Positions 5,580-11,291 of a stretch of DNA of 13,154 nt are shown piece by piece. Within the stretch, counting starts at the first letter, position 1, and each line of letters begins with the position of its first letter. Position numbers and translations under genes: made by a program. The notes beneath the pieces were generated by a model. The model was not told the DNA's origin. It ran no database searches and saw nothing but the letters and a program-made list of their open reading frames with translations. Source of the stretch: an uncultured Curtobacterium sp. (GTDB lineage: Bacteria; Actinomycetota; Actinomycetes; Actinomycetales; Microbacteriaceae); contig CAJYIG010000105.1 of the NCBI GenBank assembly GCA_913774725.1, positions 1 to 13,154 of the forward strand. Reading direction: 5' to 3'.

Positions 5580-6518
5580 TCAGTAGAAGTTGGTCGCCTG
5601 CGAGTGGGCCCACGCCGCGCAGGGCGTGCCGTAGGCCGCGCTGATGTACTGCAGCCCCCACGTGATCTGCGTGGTGGCGTTGGTCCGCCAGTCCGCCGCG
5701 ACGGTGCCCATCTTCGATCCGGGGAGCGCCTGCGGGATGCCGGTCGCGCCACCGTTGGGGTTGACCGCCTGGTAGTTCCACCCGGACTCCTTGGTCCAGA
5801 GGTCGTCCAGGCACTGGAACTGCGCGGAGCCCCAGCCGTACTGCGACGACGCCATCGAGGACGCGGTGGCCTTGGCTCCGGCGACGGTGTTCGCGGCCGC
5901 CTGGCGCTCGGCTGCCGCGGCGGCCTCCGCCGCTGCGCGCTCGGCAGCGGCCTGCGCCTCGGCGTCGGCCTGTGCCTTCGCCGCCGCTGCTGCCGCCGCG
6001 TCGGCGTCCGCCTTGTCCTGCGACGCGCTCTGGTCGGCGACCTGCGTCGTGGCGTCGACGGTCGAGGCGATGTGGGTGGTGATCGCGGAGCCGGACATGC
6101 TGCGGTAGTCCGACAGCGCGTGCACCTGGCGCTCGAGGGCGCTCGTGTCGGTCTTGTCGTTCGCGTCGGCGAGGACCGTGCGGGCGGTCGCGATGGTCGC
6201 GGCGGCCTGGGCGCGGTCGAGGTCCGCCCCGTGCAGTGCGGGGGTGCTCGTGGCGCTCGCCGAGGGCATGCCGATCGCCTCACCGATCGCCGGCTGCGTG
6301 CCGACGGTCGCGAGGCCGCCGACGAGGGCGACGGCGGCCGCTCCGCCGACGACCAGGGCGGACCGGCTGCGGAGCGCGCGGCGGACGCGGCGGCTCGGGG
6401 TGTCGAGCGCCTGGCGTCGGGTGGTCGGGTTCGTCGCGGTCGTGCCGGGTCGGGTCGGGCTGGGTGCGGTCGTGCCGGGTGCGGTCGTGCTGGGTGGTTC
6501 GGGGGTGTTTCGCGTCAT
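5580..6518 (-). CDS. membrane-anchored or secreted lytic transglycosylase-like protein
   Basis: It probably cleaves peptidoglycan glycan strands outside the membrane. The 312 residues comprise a Thr/Pro-rich cytoplasmic head (1-50) ending in basic residues, a membrane segment or uncleaved signal anchor at about 53-71, an extracytoplasmic linker, an alanine-rich coiled coil (about 165-212, Ala/Lys/Glu/Gln heptads), and a C-terminal lysozyme-like domain (about 222-312). The domain holds QYGWGSAQFQCLDDLWTKESGW, in two blocks, with the likely catalytic Glu at 244, then NGGATGIPQALPGSKM and ITWGLQYI. Cys236 and Cys300 probably form a disulfide. This is the compact domain seen in Gram-positive aggregation-promoting-factor-type proteins. 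The ATG at 6518 has only a weak ribosome-binding site; a GTG at 6560 would add 14 residues. The coiled coil and the long upstream region suggest regulated activity. Confidence 0.88.
   Translation of the reverse strand: MTRNTPEPPSTTAPGTTAPSPTRPGTTATNPTTRRQALDTPSRRVRRALRSRSALVVGGAAAVALVGGLATVGTQPAIGEAIGMPSASATSTPALHGADLDRAQAAATIATARTVLADANDKTDTSALERQVHALSDYRSMSGSAITTHIASTVDATTQVADQSASQDKADADAAAAAAAKAQADAEAQAAAERAAAEAAAAAERQAAANTVAGAKATASSMASSQYGWGSAQFQCLDDLWTKESGWNYQAVNPNGGATGIPQALPGSKMGTVAADWRTNATTQITWGLQYISAAYGTPCAAWAHSQATNFY
6436..6495 (-). repeat. 15-bp repeats coding the Thr/Ala/Pro-rich head of the transglycosylase
   Basis: On the plus strand the unit GCGGTCGTGCCGGGT occurs exactly at 6436 and 6466 and with one mismatch at 6481; 6451-6465 is a diverged unit. 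On the coding strand they give TTAPG-type pentapeptides in the N-terminal cytoplasmic head. The reading frame is kept, so copy number can vary. Confidence 0.8.
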
Positions 6519-6731
6519 CGGTTCCGGTGGTCGGCCGGCTGGAGGGCGACTCCCGGGCACGCCGGATCGGGCACGCGGGTGTGGAGGGAGCGTGCACGAC
6601 CGTCGGGACGGCCGTCGTGGGGGAGCCGCGAGCCGGGGGAGGACCGGACGGTGGTGTGGGGCCCGTCCGTCCGCCGCTGGGCGACCGGGTGGCCGCCTGC
6701 TCGGGCGAAGCCGTCACGATGACGTGTCAGC

Positions 6732-6748
6732 CTGGACGGCCCGTCCAG
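6732..6748. promoter_or_regulatory. perfect 17-bp palindrome upstream of the transglycosylase gene
   Basis: CTGGACGG and CCGTCCAG flank one central base. As DNA it has the size and symmetry of an operator for a dimeric regulator. As RNA it forms a 6-bp hairpin with a 5-nt loop, which could be part of the marR terminator or of the transglycosylase leader. Confidence 0.5.
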
Positions 6749-6778
6749 GAGGACTGGCAGAACCGTCCGTCCACCCCT

Positions 6779-6798
6779 CGGTAACGGTTCGGTAACGG
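6779..6798. promoter_or_regulatory. two direct CGGTAACGG copies, 11-bp period, MtrA-like site
   Basis: CGGTAACGG occurs at 6779-6787 and 6790-6798. Direct repeats one helical turn apart are how OmpR-family regulators bind DNA. MtrA, the essential actinobacterial regulator of wall hydrolases, binds direct repeats that, as I recall them, contain GTAAC-like cores. The downstream gene is a peptidoglycan hydrolase, which fits. The regulator itself is not in this window. Confidence 0.5.
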
Positions 6799-6812
6799 CC
6801 GCCGATCGGCGG
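6799..6812 (-). terminator. 14-bp palindrome right after marR, possible terminator
   Basis: CCGCCGATCGGCGG begins 2 bp after the marR stop. As RNA it would leave 5 pairs around a 4-nt loop. It is short and has no T-tract; an operator role is equally possible. Confidence 0.3.
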
Positions 6813-6814
6813 GT

Positions 6815-7276
6815 TCAGCCGCCGGAGGTGGGAGCCCCCTGGGTGCGCTCGCCCTGACCGATCCGTTCGAGCGCGACGAGGGCCGCGGCGATCGCGTCGA
6901 CGTCCTCGGCCGGCAGGTCGGCGATGAGCCCGGCGACGATGCCGGTGCGGTCCGAGCGGGCCCGTTCGACGGCTGCGATCCCGGCCGGGGTGGCCGACAC
7001 CATGAACGCCCGACCGTCCGTCGGGTCGGCCTCGCGCTCGATGAACCCGCGCTGTTCGAGCTCGATCAGGATGCGCGTCATGGTCGGCTTGGTGACCACC
7101 TCGATCCGCGACAGGTCGCCCGGGCGCAGGGGTCCCTCGGTCTGGATCGTGGCGAGCGCGGAGACGAGTCCGTACCCGAGCGAGGCCGAGTCGGTGCGGG
7201 CACGACGGTTGATGCGTCCGACCGCCGCGGCCAGGCGTGCGGCGATCTCCGTGCGGTCCGGCTGGCGGTGGCTCAT
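6815..7276 (-). CDS. MarR-family transcriptional regulator
   Basis: A 153-residue winged helix-turn-helix protein of normal MarR length, expected to act as a dimer that releases DNA on binding a ligand or after oxidation. N- and C-terminal helices for dimerisation surround the DNA-binding core: GPLRPGDLSRIEVVTKPTMTRILIELEQRGFIEREADPTDGRAFMVSATPAG read in successive blocks, with the recognition helix around KPTMTRILIELEQRG and the wing DPTDGRAFMVS. There is no Cys, so thiol redox sensing of the OhrR type is unlikely. GGGAG (7283-7287 on the plus strand as CTCCC) lies 6 nt before the ATG at 7276. It could autoregulate through sites near 7327-7358. It is followed on the same strand by the transglycosylase after about 300 bp. 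The ligand and targets cannot be told. Confidence 0.93.
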   Translation of the reverse strand: MSHRQPDRTEIAARLAAAVGRINRRARTDSASLGYGLVSALATIQTEGPLRPGDLSRIEVVTKPTMTRILIELEQRGFIEREADPTDGRAFMVSATPAGIAAVERARSDRTGIVAGLIADLPAEDVDAIAAALVALERIGQGERTQGAPTSGG

Positions 7277-7326
7277 GCGGGGCTCCCGGGTCGTCGGGTC
7301 GAGGCGGTTCGACCGTGGTCGGAGCG

Positions 7327-7358
7327 ATGCTACCGGTGCGGGCGGGACCGTTACCGAG
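7327..7358 (-). promoter_or_regulatory. marR promoter with a GGTAACGG element at the -35 position
   Basis: On the minus strand TAGCAT (7327-7332) is a good TANNNT -10 box about 50 bp before the marR ATG. Seventeen bases upstream, at the -35 position, lies CTCGGTAACGG (7348-7358) instead of a TTGACA-like box. The same 11-mer occurs in the other orientation at 6777-6787, beyond the other end of marR. The promoter may need an activator or be repressed by a protein at that motif. Confidence 0.5.
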
Positions 7359-7388
7359 CGCCGGGCGGGCCGCCGCCGCCGAGTGCAC

Positions 7389-7421
7389 GAACGCCCGCTC
7401 CGTGGTCCGGAGCGGGCGTTC
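7389..7421 (-). terminator. strong terminator after the GntR regulator gene
   Basis: A perfect 14-bp stem, GAACGCCCGCTCCG (7389-7402) against its inverse (7408-7421), closes a 5-nt loop 23 bp past the stop of the GntR gene. It separates that gene from marR downstream on the same strand. There is no T-tract. Symmetry means it would also stop plus-strand transcription. Confidence 0.85.
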
Positions 7422-7443
7422 CTGTACGGAGTGACAGGTCCGT

Positions 7444-8106
7444 TCAGCTCGGGCGGTGCTGCTTCTCGCCCGGGAGCAGGTGGATCGCCTCGGTCGCCAG
7501 CTCGGCGGCCACGTTGTCGCCGCTCTCGGTGGCGTCGCGCAGGCGCCGGAAGTCCGCGGTCAGCTGGTCCCAGTCGATGAGCTCGTCGAGGTTCGGCAGG
7601 CGCAGACGGAAGGCGAGCCCGTCCGTCGTGTCGCGGCACACCCGCTGCAGGTTCTCGTTGCCGCAGGCGTCGACGTAGAGCCCGAAGACGGACAGGGCGT
7701 CGTGGTTGACGGCAGGGACGTCGTGGGCGTCGAGCTCGGTGATCGTCCGGTCCAGCTGCGCGAGGATCTTCTTCCGCGTCGACGCCGTGAGCCGGGGGAC
7801 GGCCAGGCGGACGACCCCGCCGAAGAGCACCCCGAGGGTCTGCATCGCCTCGACGACCTCCTCGGCCTTCGGCGTGGTGACCCTGGTGTAGCGGTTCGGT
7901 GCCATCTCGATGAGACCGGCGCGGGCGAGCTGGCTGAGGGCCTCGCGGATCGGGGTGCGGGAGACGCCGAGCCAGGCGATGAGCTCGTCGTCGTTGAGGC
8001 GTTCACCGGGCTCGAGCGTGCCGTCCATGATCGCGGCGTGGATCTTGTGGCGGACGGTGTCGCGGAGCAGTTGGTGCTCGGTGGGGGCGCTGCTGGGGAC
8101 CGGCAT
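7444..8106 (-). CDS. GntR-family regulator, FadR/FCD type
   Basis: A 220-residue repressor-type protein. The N-terminal winged helix (about 8-72) includes RHKIHAAIMDGTLEPGERLNDDELIAWLGVSRTPIREALSQLARAGLIEM, in blocks, the classic GntR pattern with the SRTPIREAL recognition helix. The C-terminal all-helical domain (about 80-215) fits FCD. In typical FCD domains a D-x-x-F-H segment before the 'ASGN' motif supplies metal ligands; here the equivalent reads LSVFG before VDACGN, so those ligands appear lost. The ligand may therefore be metal-free or absent. Family regulators usually sense small carboxylic acids and act on neighbouring genes, but no metabolic gene lies alongside. GAGGA (8114-8118 as TCCTC) sits 7 nt before the ATG at 8106. 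A strong terminator follows, so it appears monocistronic. Confidence 0.93.
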   Translation of the reverse strand: MPVPSSAPTEHQLLRDTVRHKIHAAIMDGTLEPGERLNDDELIAWLGVSRTPIREALSQLARAGLIEMAPNRYTRVTTPKAEEVVEAMQTLGVLFGGVVRLAVPRLTASTRKKILAQLDRTITELDAHDVPAVNHDALSVFGLYVDACGNENLQRVCRDTTDGLAFRLRLPNLDELIDWDQLTADFRRLRDATESGDNVAAELATEAIHLLPGEKQHRPS

Positions 8107-8171
8107 GCGGGTGTCCTCGTTCTCGGTGGACGGTGTGGGACGCCGGAACCGGTCGGTGTCGGCGCGTGATC

Positions 8172-8194
8172 ACCGTACCTGATATGTGAACGGT
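8172..8194 (-). promoter_or_regulatory. probable promoter/operator of the GntR gene
   Basis: On the minus strand TACGGT (8172-8177) fits a -10 box about 65 bp before the ATG. The sequence ACCGT (8172-8176) is mirrored by ACGGT (8190-8194) with 13 bp between, and the spacer holds TGATATGTGA, an unusually AT-rich run for this window. This could be an autoregulatory operator covering the promoter. No TTGACA-like -35 is clear. Confidence 0.4.
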
Positions 8195-8228
8195 CGTCCG
8201 TCACGCGTCGCCGGGGCGGCGCCGGTGC

Positions 8229-8690
8229 TCAGGCCTCGTCGAGGAGCCGGACCGTCAGCGGGTCCTCGGTGCCGTGGAACCAGCGGTCGAGGACCGCGCG
8301 GAACGGTGCCGGGTCCACCGCGGCCCGGGCGAACAGCGTCATCGACGAGCGGGCCTTCAGCGCGTCGATCCCTCCGAACAGGTCGTCCGCGCTCCGGGCC
8401 GGAGCAGTCGCCGCGGTCCTGGCAGCCTCGAGCAGTCGGGGTCCGAGCACGGGGTGCGCCAGGTACGCCCGCGCCTCGGCGAGGCCCTCGAGCGCGTACC
8501 GCTGCGCCGTCGCACTGCGCCCGAGCCCGGCGAGCTGGGGGAACACGAACCACATCCAGTGCGAGCGCTTCCGGCCGGCCGCGAGTTCCTCCAGCGCCTG
8601 CTCGTGCACGCCCTCCTGCGCGCGCACGAAGCGGTCGAGGTCGTACCGGTCGCGGTCCTGCCGGTCGACGGCGTCCCCGTCGACGTTCAC
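8229..8690 (-). CDS. DUF1810 family protein
   Basis: A 153-residue protein of DUF1810, a small soluble family of unknown biochemical function, usually 140-150 residues. The hallmark GRKRSHWMWFVFPQL lies at about 39-53 and is followed by AQRYALEGLAEARAYLAHPVLGPRL and the second conserved block ALKARSSMTLFARAA near 110-125. Conserved His, Trp and Ser residues suggest a ligand or catalytic pocket, but no reaction is known. The GTG at 8690 is chosen because it overlaps the stop of the preceding gene as GTGA. An in-frame ATG at 8708 would overlap it by 22 bp. It is the last gene of the three-gene DoxX/DUF2071/DUF1810 unit. The gap to the GntR gene downstream has only a weak 5-bp hairpin (8209-8221). 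Confidence 0.92.
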   Translation of the reverse strand: MNVDGDAVDRQDRDRYDLDRFVRAQEGVHEQALEELAAGRKRSHWMWFVFPQLAGLGRSATAQRYALEGLAEARAYLAHPVLGPRLLEAARTAATAPARSADDLFGGIDALKARSSMTLFARAAVDPAPFRAVLDRWFHGTEDPLTVRLLDEA

Positions 8691-9484
8691 CGCACGACCC
8701 CGCCCCATGCGTACCGCACCGTCGTGGCGTCCACGACGAGCAACGAGTCGGGCTCCCGGTCGAGGAGTCCGGGCAGCCCCACGGCGTCCGGCAGGTCGCC
8801 CTCGAGCCGCTCGAGCCGGGCGGAACGGACCGTCAGCGGCCCGTGCTGTCGCTGCCAGAACAGTGTCTGCGCCAGGTGTCGCGCGTGGATGCCCGAGCGG
8901 GTGGTGAGCGCGGCGGCGAGCGGCGTGTCCACCACCTCGCCGGCGGTGACCCGGACGACGGCGTCGTGCCGCGGGCGTGGTCGCGGCGGACTGGGCTGGC
9001 GGCCCCGCAGGAGCTCCCGAGCCCACCGCCCCGGGTGCGCCGCACGGGCCGGGTGCCGGACGGAGCGGTGGTCGAGGGTGTCCCCGCGACGGGTCGCCCG
9101 GACGTGCGAGAACGTGTACGGCACGCCGAGCAGGGTGTTCGCGGCGACGATCGCGGGTACGTGGCCGGTGTCGACCGTGCGGTACACGATGCCGTGGCGC
9201 CCCCTGGTGTCGACGGTCGGGATCTCGATCGTGACCTCGGTCATCGAGCCGAGTCGCCGTGAGGGCGGGAACGGCGGGACGGCCGTCTCGCGGAACACGT
9301 AGGCGGTCAGCCCGACCCACGCGCTCCCGTCGACCACGTCGGGCCGTGTGCCCCGCGGCACGAGCCGGGCGAGCGACGACGGGTCCCGGCGCCAGTGCGC
9401 GAAGACGACGTCCTCCCACGCGTGCACGGCGACCGGACGGTGCACGAGCGGGACCGCAGCCCGCCGGGCGACCGCCTCGGTCAC
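8687..9484 (-). CDS. DUF2071 (YqjF-like) family protein
   Basis: A 265-residue protein of DUF2071, a family with an acetoacetate-decarboxylase-like fold and no firmly assigned reaction. Recognisable blocks are AWEDVVFAHWRRDPSSLARLVPRGTRPDVVDGSAWVGLTAYVF near the N-terminus, the central strand TEVTIEIPTVDTRGRHGIVYRTVDTGHVPAIVAANTLLGVPYTFSHVRA, read in blocks, and a C-terminal part ending in SLLVVDATTVRYAWGG. It has no signal peptide or membrane helix. The GTG at 9484 overlaps the DoxX-like stop as GTGA, and its own stop overlaps the DUF1810 GTG, so all three are probably co-translated. Longer in-frame extensions upstream run antisense-like through the DoxX gene and are Arg/Pro-rich, so were rejected. 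The substrate is unknown. Confidence 0.88.
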   Translation of the reverse strand: MTEAVARRAAVPLVHRPVAVHAWEDVVFAHWRRDPSSLARLVPRGTRPDVVDGSAWVGLTAYVFRETAVPPFPPSRRLGSMTEVTIEIPTVDTRGRHGIVYRTVDTGHVPAIVAANTLLGVPYTFSHVRATRRGDTLDHRSVRHPARAAHPGRWARELLRGRQPSPPRPRPRHDAVVRVTAGEVVDTPLAAALTTRSGIHARHLAQTLFWQRQHGPLTVRSARLERLEGDLPDAVGLPGLLDREPDSLLVVDATTVRYAWGGVVR

Positions 9485-9879
9485 CGACGCGGCGCGTGTC
9501 GGCCGACGCGCACGGCCCAGGCGACGAGCGGGGCCTGCAGCGGCAGCCGCAGGACGCCGACCAGTCGTGCGACGCGACCGGCGCGCGGGCTGTCGAGCAG
9601 GTCGGCGGCCATCTTGACGTTCGCGGGGAACACCGCGAGGAACAGGGCTGCGGCCGCCCATCCGGACGCCCGCCGGGTGGCGGGGACGGCGAGCCCGGCG
9701 GCGATGCCGAGCTCGGCCACGCCGGACACGACCGTGGTCAGACGCGGCGGGAGTCCCTCCGGCACGATCCGGTCGTACCCGCGCGGGCGCAGGAAGTGCG
9801 TGACACCGGCTCCGCCGAGGAGCACGGCGAGCACGGTGGCGGTCCGGGTGGCGCGTCGGGAGCGCTCGCGTCGTCGCAT
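9481..9879 (-). CDS. DoxX-like small membrane protein
   Basis: A 132-residue protein with four hydrophobic segments near 13-30, 47-67, 72-90 and 108-125, the usual DoxX-family layout. Family landmarks are GGAGVTHFLRPRGYDRIVPEGLP near the first helix and AALFLAVFPANVKMAADL at the third. Some DoxX proteins take part in redox or thiol-stress membrane complexes, but this subgroup (no conserved Cys) has no assigned role. The Arg-rich N-terminus should stay in the cytoplasm. The ATG at 9879 is chosen over a GTG at 9894 because CACGAT lies 6 nt upstream of it, matching the leaderless geometry seen elsewhere. It heads the three-gene overlapping unit and lies 45 bp after the end of coaBC, so it could also be read through from that gene. 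Confidence 0.87.
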   Translation of the reverse strand: MRRRERSRRATRTATVLAVLLGGAGVTHFLRPRGYDRIVPEGLPPRLTTVVSGVAELGIAAGLAVPATRRASGWAAAALFLAVFPANVKMAADLLDSPRAGRVARLVGVLRLPLQAPLVAWAVRVGRHAPRR

Positions 9880-9885
9880 GGCCCC

Positions 9886-9891
9886 ATCGTG
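9886..9891 (-). promoter_or_regulatory. -10-like element before the DoxX-like gene (leaderless)
   Basis: On the minus strand CACGAT is followed after 6 nt (GGGGCC) by the ATG at 9879. The same GGGG could serve as a weak ribosome-binding site if the gene is read through from coaBC. Confidence 0.35.
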
Positions 9892-9899
9892 CACGCCGC

Positions 9900-9920
9900 C
9901 GCCCGTGTGGGTGCCGGGCG
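9900..9920 (-). terminator. possible hairpin after coaBC
   Basis: CGCCCG (9900-9905) and CGGGCG (9915-9920) pair across a 9-nt loop, 5 bp past the coaBC stop. With 6 bp and no T-tract it is a weak terminator at best. Confidence 0.3.
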
Positions 9921-9924
9921 TCGC

Positions 9925-11250
9925 TCAGGTCAGCGCGGTCGCGACGAGGTCGAGCACCGCCGTGGCGACGTCGGCCTTGCTGCCCGAGGTCTCACGGACG
10001 ACCTCGCCGCCGGGCACGAGCACCTCGATCGCGTTCTCCTCGCGCTCGAAGCCCGCGTCCCACCCGACGTGGTTCACGACGAGCAGGTCGGCCGGCTTCC
10101 GGGTGATCTTGGCGCGGCCGAGGGCGATCCGGGCATCGCGGTCGGGCTCGGTCTCCGCCGCGAACCCGACGACGATCTGCCCGGTGCGGCGCGCGCGCAC
10201 GAGGTCGGCGAGCACGTCCGGGTTGCGGACGAGCTCGAGCGTCATGGTGTCGCCCTGCTCGTCCTTCTTCAGCTTGTCCGGTCGGACCTCGGCCGGTCGG
10301 TAGTCGGCGACCGCCGCGGTCATCACCACCACGTCGGCATCGGTCGCCGCGGCGTGCACCGCGTCGGCGAGTTCCCGGGCGGACCCGACCGGCACCACCG
10401 TCGCCCCGAGCCCCGCGGTGAGCCCGGCGTCGACGTTCGCGGCGACGAGCGTCACCGTCGCGCCCCGTCGGACGGCGTCCGCGGCGATCGCGACCCCCTG
10501 GCGACCGCTCGACCGGTTGCCGACGAAGCGCACCGGGTCGAACGGCTCCCGCGTCCCACCGGCGCTCACGACGACCCGGACCCCCGCGAGGTCGCCCTGG
10601 TCACCCCGCGCGCCCGTCGCCGCGGCACCGGAGCCCGTCCCCGCCACGGCACCGGCCGGGAGGCCCTCCCCGCCCTGGTCCCGTCGCCCCGCCTCCGCCG
10701 GGCGGTCGAGCACCGCCAGCGCCGCGGCCGTGATGTCCTCGGGTTCCGCCATCCGGCCGATCCCGGCGTCGTCGCCCGTGAGCGCACCGACCACCGGGCC
10801 GACGACGTGCACCCCCCGGTCGCGCAAGGTGCGCACGTTCGCGCGCGTCGCCGGGTGCTCCCACATCTGCGGGTGCATCGCGGGCGCGACGACCACGGGT
10901 GCCTCGGTCGCGAGCAGGGTCGTCCCGAGCAGGTCCCCGGCCAGGCCGTGCGCCATGCGCGCCAGCGCGTCCGCGGTCGCCGGGGCCACGACCACCAGGT
11001 CCGCCCGGCGTCCGAGCGCCACGTGCCGCACCTCGGCGACGTCGTCCCACACGCTCGTCGTGACGGGGTTCCGGCTCAGCGCCTCGAGCGTCGGCAGGCC
11101 CACGAAGCGGAGCGCGCCCTCGGTCGGGACGACGTGCACGTCGTGGCCGCGCTTGACGAGGTCGCGGACCACTCCGACGGCCTTGTAGGCGGCGATGCCC
11201 CCGGTGATCCCGACGACGACGGACAGACGGCGACCTGCTGCAGCATCCAC
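9925..11250 (-). CDS. coaBC: bifunctional phosphopantothenoylcysteine decarboxylase/phosphopantothenate-cysteine ligase
   Basis: It carries out two steps of coenzyme A synthesis: joining 4'-phosphopantothenate to cysteine using CTP (CoaB) and decarboxylating the product with FMN (CoaC). Taking the GTG at 11250 gives 441 residues. The CoaC half (about 8-182) has the FMN-site GITGGIAAYKA (14-24), the catalytic His76 in EVRHVALG, VAPATADALARMA, and PAMHPQMW at 123-130, where actinobacteria commonly have His in place of Asn. A Gly/Ala-rich linker (about 183-222) is longer than usual. The CoaB half (223-441) has SAGGTREPFDPVRFVGNRSSG, AAVADYRP and the Lys motif KLKK at 326-329. The start at 11250 is inferred from TAGCGT 7 nt upstream; an in-frame GTG at 11259 overlaps that box. 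The usual neighbours rpoZ and metK are absent. Confidence 0.97.
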   Translation of the reverse strand: MDAAAGRRLSVVVGITGGIAAYKAVGVVRDLVKRGHDVHVVPTEGALRFVGLPTLEALSRNPVTTSVWDDVAEVRHVALGRRADLVVVAPATADALARMAHGLAGDLLGTTLLATEAPVVVAPAMHPQMWEHPATRANVRTLRDRGVHVVGPVVGALTGDDAGIGRMAEPEDITAAALAVLDRPAEAGRRDQGGEGLPAGAVAGTGSGAAATGARGDQGDLAGVRVVVSAGGTREPFDPVRFVGNRSSGRQGVAIAADAVRRGATVTLVAANVDAGLTAGLGATVVPVGSARELADAVHAAATDADVVVMTAAVADYRPAEVRPDKLKKDEQGDTMTLELVRNPDVLADLVRARRTGQIVVGFAAETEPDRDARIALGRAKITRKPADLLVVNHVGWDAGFEREENAIEVLVPGGEVVRETSGSKADVATAVLDLVATALT

Positions 11251-11257
11251 GTCGGTC

Positions 11258-11263
11258 ACGCTA
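11258..11263 (-). promoter_or_regulatory. -10 element of coaBC (leaderless start at 11250)
   Basis: On the minus strand TAGCGT is a full TANNNT match and is followed after 7 nt by the GTG at 11250. TCGATC about 18 bp further upstream (11282-11287) is a partial -35 match. It overlaps the 5' part of the divergent gene's promoter. Confidence 0.5.
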
Positions 11264-11278
11264 CCCGGAGCGCCGTGC

Positions 11279-11284
11279 GAGGAT
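11279..11284 (+). promoter_or_regulatory. -10-like element of the NRDE-family gene (leaderless)
   Basis: GAGGAT is followed after 7 nt by the ATG at 11292. Its -35 zone (about 11255-11261) coincides with the coaBC -10 box on the other strand. Confidence 0.45.
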
Positions 11285-11291
11285 CGAGCCC

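Larger units (their letters stand above)
6519..6814 (-). other. 296-bp region between marR and the transglycosylase gene
   Basis: No convincing gene lies here. From the marR side it holds a 14-bp palindrome (6799-6812), two 11-bp-spaced CGGTAACGG copies (6779-6798), a 17-bp palindrome (6732-6748), several CCGTCCGTCC-like stretches (near 6662 and 6763), and about 200 bp of GC-rich sequence leading to the transglycosylase ATG. It is probably promoter plus a long leader. I do not see the conserved GGGGAACC or GGGGTGAATC blocks of a c-di-AMP (ydaO-type) riboswitch, which controls some actinobacterial wall hydrolases. Confidence 0.5.

Noticed and set aside
6280..6717. Minus-strand ORF in another frame starting with GTG at 6717
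   Set aside because: Thr/Pro/Arg-rich shadow of the leader and transglycosylase head; it overlaps a well supported gene.
6519..6800. c-di-AMP (ydaO-type) riboswitch before the transglycosylase gene
   Set aside because: The context would fit, but I could not find the conserved purine-rich blocks or the CAGCTAACC-like end. A covariance-model search would decide.
8709..9419. Long N-terminal extension of the DUF1810 protein
   Set aside because: The extension is antisense-like Arg-rich sequence inside the DUF2071 gene; the GTGA overlap at 8690 gives the normal family length.
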